Shown: positions 60,626 to 64,000 of the stretch, piece by piece | Layout: the number at the start of each line of letters is the position of its first letter | Numbering within the stretch: position 1 is the first letter of the stretch | Assembly: GCA_045591035.1 (NCBI GenBank) | Contig: JAZNSG010000048.1 | Coordinates: forward strand, 13,267-77,266 | Direction: 5' to 3' | Origin: SIG440 sp045591035 | GTDB taxonomy: Bacteria > Bacillota > Clostridia > Monoglobales > Monoglobaceae | Length of the DNA: 64,000 nt | Notes under the pieces: generated by a model | Seen by the model: the letters and a program-made list of their open reading frames with translations, nothing else | Told to the model about the DNA's origin: nothing | Database searches by the model: none | Translations under genes and position numbers: made by a program

Positions 60626-61210
60626 ATGAAAATAATTGGAATTACAGGTGGCTCAGGTGCAGGGAAAAGTGTGCTTTGTGCCGAAATGAAAAAATGTGGA
60701 GCAACAATAGTGGACTCGGATAAAATTGCCCGGGATGTGACCCAAAAAAATGGCGAAGCTTATGCTGAAATCGTAGAACATTTCGGCAGAGAGATTTTAG
60801 ACGAAAACCTTGAAATAAATCGAAAAGCTTTGGGAAAAATTGTGTTTGGGAACAAGGAAAAACTTGAATTGCTGAACGATATAACTCATAAGCATATATT
60901 TGAAAGAATGAATGAAGAAATTCGTGGATCGGAAGCGGAAATTGTTGCTTTGGATGTGCCACTTTTGTTCCAGGCGGATTTTCCGATACATTGTGACTTA
61001 ACTGTGGCTGTTACAGCTCCTGAGCAACTTCGGATTGAAAGGATAATCCAAAGAGACGGCATAGATATTGAGACTGCGAAAATGCGGATTTCAAATCAGA
61101 TGAGTGCGGATGAATACAATCGTTTGGCACATATATGCTTTTTGAACGATGGAGACAATGAAAAAGTGAAAGCTTTTGCACATGAGATTTGTAAGAAAGA
61201 AGAAAATTAA
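60626..61210 (+). CDS. coaE: Dephospho-CoA kinase
   Basis: CoaE does the last step of coenzyme A synthesis. The P-loop is GITGGSGAGKSVLC. VDSDKIARDVT and LDVPLLFQADF follow the family pattern. The protein has 194 aa. ATG 60626 follows aaagg; the frame extends upstream into polA without a ribosome site. polA-coaE adjacency is common in Firmicutes. Confidence 0.95.
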   Translation: MKIIGITGGSGAGKSVLCAEMKKCGATIVDSDKIARDVTQKNGEAYAEIVEHFGREILDENLEINRKALGKIVFGNKEKLELLNDITHKHIFERMNEEIRGSEAEIVALDVPLLFQADFPIHCDLTVAVTAPEQLRIERIIQRDGIDIETAKMRISNQMSADEYNRLAHICFLNDGDNEKVKAFAHEICKKEEN

Positions 61211-61227
61211 TATAGAGGATTTGTGAC

Positions 61228-61806
61228 GTGAAAAGAAAACGAGGCGGATGTTTAAGGTTTGTCCTGTGTATTTTACTTGCTGTTGTAATGCTTTATTTTG
61301 TGGCAGGGGATGGGAAAACCTTAATTTTGAAAAAAATTTATCCTGTAAAGTATCAGGAATATGTAGAGAAATGGGCGACAGAGTATTCTATCGATAAATA
61401 TCTTGTTTATGCGGTTATAAAGGTGGAAAGCAACTTTGACCCAAATGCTGAGTCGAATGCGGGGGCAAAGGGTCTTATGCAGCTTATGGATAAAACCGCA
61501 CAGGAATGCAGCGATAAGGGCGAAATGAACTATTCAATTCCTGATGATATGAATAATGCGGAAAAGAATATCCGCATGGGGTGTTTTTATCTTAGTACAC
61601 TAATGAATAGGTATAAAGATTCTAAGTTGGCGGTTACTGCTTATAATGGCGGTACCGGAAATGTTGATGAATGGCTTTCAAATGATGAACTAGCAGATGG
61701 AAAAGGGGGACTTGGTAAAATACCTTACAAAGAAACAGAGAATTATGTTAAAAAGGTTTTCAGGACTTATGATGCCTATAACAGATTATATAAACTTAAC
61801 GACTAA
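61228..61806 (+). CDS. Membrane-anchored lytic transglycosylase (SLT/GH23)
   Basis: This enzyme cleaves peptidoglycan glycan strands, leaving anhydro-muramic ends. It has one N-terminal helix (about 10-27). The catalytic Glu is near residue 67 in AVIKVESNFDPNAES, followed by AKGLMQLMDKTA and TAYNGGTGNVDEWL, the conserved SLT motifs. The start GTG 61228 follows agagga. Length is 192 aa. It lies between coaE and the aminopeptidase, all on the same strand. Confidence 0.92.
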   Translation: MKRKRGGCLRFVLCILLAVVMLYFVAGDGKTLILKKIYPVKYQEYVEKWATEYSIDKYLVYAVIKVESNFDPNAESNAGAKGLMQLMDKTAQECSDKGEMNYSIPDDMNNAEKNIRMGCFYLSTLMNRYKDSKLAVTAYNGGTGNVDEWLSNDELADGKGGLGKIPYKETENYVKKVFRTYDAYNRLYKLND

Positions 61807-61820
61807 ACAGGAGGGAAAGT

Positions 61821-63206
61821 ATGAACAAGGATTTGCTTTATGAAAGAAAGAATGGATTTGAAGGAATATCGGAAAAAGAAAAAGCTCTTGTATTTGAGTT
61901 CTGTGATGAGTATAGTGAGGCTATCACAAAGGCAAAAACAGAAAGAGAGTTTAGTGACTTGACAGTGGCTATGCTTGAAAAGGCCGGGTTCAAAAATGTT
62001 TTGGAACAAACAGAACTAAAGAGCGGCGATAAGGTATATTGTGTTAATCGCGGAAAGGGTATAGCGGCTTTTGTAATTGGTAAAAAGCCAGTTGAAAACG
62101 GCGTTAATATCGTGGGTGCTCACATTGACTCACCAAGACTTGATTTGAAACAGAATCCGCTTTATGAAGATAATGGTATTGCGTATCTTAAAACTCATTA
62201 CTATGGCGGCATAAGAAAATATCAGTGGTTCAGTATTCCCCTTTCTTTGCACGGAGTTATTGTGAAAACAGACGGAACTCAGATTTCGGTTAATATTGGA
62301 GAGGACGAAAAAGACCCGGTGTTCACTGTTGCGGATCTGCTTCCCCATCTTGGACAGGCTCAGGCAGAGAAAAAACTTGCAGTTGCATTTGAAGCAGAAA
62401 AAATGAATGTAATAGTTGGGAATATGCCCTGCGACGATGCGGATAAAGAAAAAGTTAAATATGGAGTAATGAAACTGCTCAATGAAAAGTATGGGATTGT
62501 TGAGAAAGATTTTATTACAGCGGAACTTGAACTTGTTCCTGCTTTCCCTGCAAGGGATTTAGGTCTAGACAGAAGTATGATTGGTGCCTATGGTCATGAT
62601 GACAGGGTATGTGCATACACTGCTCTCAGAGCAATTATTGATACAAAGAATCCTGAAAAGACGGCTGCTTGTCTGCTTGTAGATAAAGAAGAAATAGGCA
62701 GTGTTGGTAACACGGGTATGAAATCGAGATTTTTCGAGAATTGCCTTGCAAAGCTTTGTTTGTTGTGTAATGGAAACTACAATGATATTATGCTTCGTGA
62801 GTGCCTTTCAAATTCTGCTTGTCTTTCTGCTGATGTTGGGGCTGCTTATGACGGCAATTATGCCGAGGTTTATGAAAAGAATAACAGTTGCTTCATAAAC
62901 GGTGGCCTTTTGCTTACAAAGTACACGGGTGCACGAGGAAAAAGCGGGGCAAGTGATGCAAATGCTGAGTTTGTTGCAAAAGTATGTGAAATCATGGATA
63001 AAGCAAAGGTGCTTTGGCAATGCGGTGAACTTGGAAAAACTGACGCCGGTGGCGGAGGAACGATTGCCGGTTATGTTGCAAATCTTGATATCGAAGTTAT
63101 TGACGCAGGTGTTCCGCTTCTTGCGATGCATTCACCCTTTGAGGTTGCAGGTAAATATGATGTCTACATGGCATATAAGGGATATAATGCATTTATGAAC
63201 AGCTAA
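61821..63206 (+). CDS. M18-family aminopeptidase
   Basis: This is a zinc-dependent cytoplasmic aminopeptidase of the aspartyl-aminopeptidase type (ApeB/LAP4), 461 aa. Metal-binding stretches include VGAHIDSPRLDLK, GYGHDDRVCAY-like GAYGHDDRVCA, DKEEIGSVGNTG and the C-terminal LAMHSPFEVAGKYD. The ATG follows aggagggaaa. It releases N-terminal residues from peptides; the exact preference is not readable. Confidence 0.93.
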   Translation: MNKDLLYERKNGFEGISEKEKALVFEFCDEYSEAITKAKTEREFSDLTVAMLEKAGFKNVLEQTELKSGDKVYCVNRGKGIAAFVIGKKPVENGVNIVGAHIDSPRLDLKQNPLYEDNGIAYLKTHYYGGIRKYQWFSIPLSLHGVIVKTDGTQISVNIGEDEKDPVFTVADLLPHLGQAQAEKKLAVAFEAEKMNVIVGNMPCDDADKEKVKYGVMKLLNEKYGIVEKDFITAELELVPAFPARDLGLDRSMIGAYGHDDRVCAYTALRAIIDTKNPEKTAACLLVDKEEIGSVGNTGMKSRFFENCLAKLCLLCNGNYNDIMLRECLSNSACLSADVGAAYDGNYAEVYEKNNSCFINGGLLLTKYTGARGKSGASDANAEFVAKVCEIMDKAKVLWQCGELGKTDAGGGGTIAGYVANLDIEVIDAGVPLLAMHSPFEVAGKYDVYMAYKGYNAFMNS

Positions 63207-63215
63207 AAGGTTGAG

Positions 63216-63255
63216 ACGGTCTTGGTTTATGGATATATAAACCAAGACCGTTTTT
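63216..63255 (+). terminator. Strong terminator after the aminopeptidase
   Basis: A perfect 14-bp stem (63216-63229 with 63238-63251), 8-nt loop, then T. Confidence 0.94.
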
Positions 63256-63330
63256 GAATATTCGGAAAATATTTGCATATAATACTTTAGGGCATATATT
63301 CATGAATCATAAAAAAATGGAAATTTAGGG

Positions 63331-63359
63331 TTGACAAAAGGACTTGTTTGTGCTAATAT
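63331..63359 (+). promoter_or_regulatory. Promoter of the tRNA pair
   Basis: TTGACA (63331-63336), 17 nt, TAATAT (63354-63359); a perfect TATAAT at 63359-63364 has a 22-nt spacing. Confidence 0.65.
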
Positions 63360-63382
63360 ATAATAGTTAGTGTTGAAAACGT

Positions 63383-63471
63383 GCCGGAGTGGCGGAACTG
63401 GCAGACGCCCAGGACTTAAAATCCTGTGAGATTAGTTTCTCGTACCGGTTCGATCCCGGTTTCCGGCACCA
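63383..63471 (+). tRNA. tRNA-Leu (anticodon TAA)
   Basis: The cloverleaf is complete, with acceptor GCCGGAG pairing with TTCCGGC. The anticodon stem CAGGA/TCCTG encloses CTTAAAA, giving anticodon TAA. A long variable arm of class II type is present, and GGTTCGATCCC forms the T loop. Discriminator A and an encoded CCA end at 63471. Confidence 0.96.
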
Positions 63472-63489
63472 CTAATTTAAACTTTATAT

Positions 63490-63566
<77 letters not shown>

Positions 63567-63567
63567 G

Positions 63568-63602
63568 AAAAAAGCGTACTGAAAATTTCAGTGCGCTTTT
63601 TT
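63568..63602 (+). terminator. Terminator of the tRNA transcript
   Basis: GCGTACTGAAA (63574-63584) pairs with TTTCAGTGCGC (63586-63596) with one G-T pair, flanked by A and T runs. Confidence 0.9.
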
Positions 63603-63604
63603 CA

Positions 63605-63777
63605 TCGATATAAATCTCTGTAGAGATTTTCGATATGTCATAAATGACTCGATATGTGCTGACGCACTCGATATGTCGCTAACGCGACGAGATTTATATC
63701 ATATCGAGTTTGAGCGAAGCGAGAACATATCGATTTTGTGATAACAAAAATATCGAGCAATCGAAGATTGCATATCG
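63605..63777. repeat. Symmetric heptamer-hairpin array (unclassified structured element)
   Basis: TCGATAT occurs at 63605, 63630, 63649 and 63668. Its inverse ATATCGA occurs at 63701, 63727, 63750, and as ATATCG at 63772. Each interval is a separate small palindrome with no linker: 63612-63629 (loop TGTA), 63637-63648, 63656-63667, 63675-63688, 63708-63726 (weak), 63734-63749 and 63757-63771. In addition, 63607-63618 is perfectly complementary to 63689-63700. The left and right heptamers can pair to form a long stem studded with hairpins. No coding potential is credible. It begins right after the tRNA terminator. I know no named class that it fits. Confidence 0.8.
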
Positions 63778-63814
63778 TCTTAATATAGTGGCATCTAAAC
63801 CATTCGGCTCTTCC

Positions 63815-63858
63815 AAAAAGATACGACAATTTTCGACAGAAAGTTGTCGTTTCTTTTT
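63815..63858. repeat. Long near-perfect hairpin
   Basis: About 20 bp: AAAAAGA and ACGACAA on the left pair with TTGTCGT and TCTTTTT on the right (one T-T mismatch, one T-G). An inner TTTC/GAAA stem closes a GACA loop. T and A runs on opposite sides mean it could end transcription in either direction. Confidence 0.7.
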
Positions 63859-63875
63859 GTACTTTTATCTTTTCA

Positions 63876-63936
63876 CTATTCTCTCTTCACTCTTATCTAA
63901 AATTGTCGTTTCAAGATAAGAGATAAAAGAGAATAG
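63876..63936. repeat. Long imperfect inverted repeat in an A/T-rich tract
   Basis: CTATTCTCT (63876-63884) with AGAGAATAG (63928-63936), and CTCTTATCT (63890-63898) with AGATAAGAG (63914-63922), share one axis. The loop repeats TTGTCGTTTC, also found at 63844. No gene is seen between 63567 and 64000. Confidence 0.6.
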
Positions 63937-63950
63937 AGAATAGAAATGGT

Positions 63951-63970
63951 GGCTTTGCTTTCGCAAAGCT
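63951..63970. repeat. Small hairpin near the window end
   Basis: GGCTTTGC (63951-63958), loop TTTC, GCAAAGCT (63963-63970). It may belong to the same structured region or end a transcript from beyond the window. Confidence 0.5.
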
Positions 63971-64000
63971 TATTTTAATATATGCATCTATATTGTTCTG

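Noticed and set aside
63605..63777. CRISPR array
   Set aside because: The repeat unit is only 7 bp and changes orientation in the middle. The spacers are palindromes of 12-19 bp, unlike CRISPR spacers.
63710..63919. 69-aa open frame at the window end
   Set aside because: It runs straight through the heptamer array and hairpins and has no ribosome site.

Overview
The window is a low-GC, gene-dense stretch of a chromosome from an endospore-forming Clostridia-type Firmicute. Three things support this. A complete spoIIAA-spoIIAB-sigF operon sits behind a sigma-H-type promoter. A complete spoIIIAA-AH operon is present, with a SpoIID-like protein and YtfJ/GerW. Shine-Dalgarno sites are strong, with GTG/TTG starts, and most sigma-A promoters have 17-nt spacers. 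Genus cannot be fixed from the sequence. Meso-DAP is probably made by the dehydrogenase shortcut (ddh), with asd and dapB also present.

Layout. 1-3.6 kb: end of tyrS, and valS. 3.6-6.7 kb: spoIIA operon, then a degenerate PP2C-like membrane protein. 6.9-9.9 kb: a secreted protein of unknown function, an FAD oxidoreductase without a canonical start codon, and a PsiE-like membrane protein. 10-15.2 kb: ligA converging on gatCAB. 15.4-19.7 kb: cupin regulator and potABCD polyamine uptake. 19.8-29.4 kb: pth-mfd-prsA, the FHA/RodA/PBP wall-synthesis trio, and hflX. 29.5-34.5 kb: spoIIIA operon. 34.5-40.8 kb: ROK regulator, Gfo/Idh and aldo/keto oxidoreductases, trmO, ddh and an N-acetylneuraminate-lyase-like aldolase. 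40.9-49.1 kb (minus strand): spoIID-like, queA, tgt, yajC, a small membrane protein, a truncated SecD paralogue, secD and secF. 49.3-53.2 kb: asd, dapB, then a lysine riboswitch in front of an NhaC-family transporter that is probably a lysine permease. 53.5-63.2 kb: acyltransferase, M50 protease, scpA, scpB, DUF2953 protein, ytfJ, polA, coaE, lytic transglycosylase and M18 aminopeptidase. 63.4-64 kb: tRNA-Leu, initiator tRNA, and a structured non-coding region.

The most unusual signals are these. (1) A 173-bp array at 63605-63777 has four TCGATAT heptamers, then four inverted copies, each separated without linkers by a different small hairpin. (2) A duplicated secD head domain has lost its membrane channel half but keeps a near-identical copy of the secD promoter/terminator cassette. 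(3) A terminator-like hairpin contains the ribosome-binding site of the next gene. (4) A PP2C-like protein beside sigF lacks metal-ligand aspartates. (5) The putative lysine transporter carries a CxxC-CxxC motif. Genes were identified by reading motifs, without searches.
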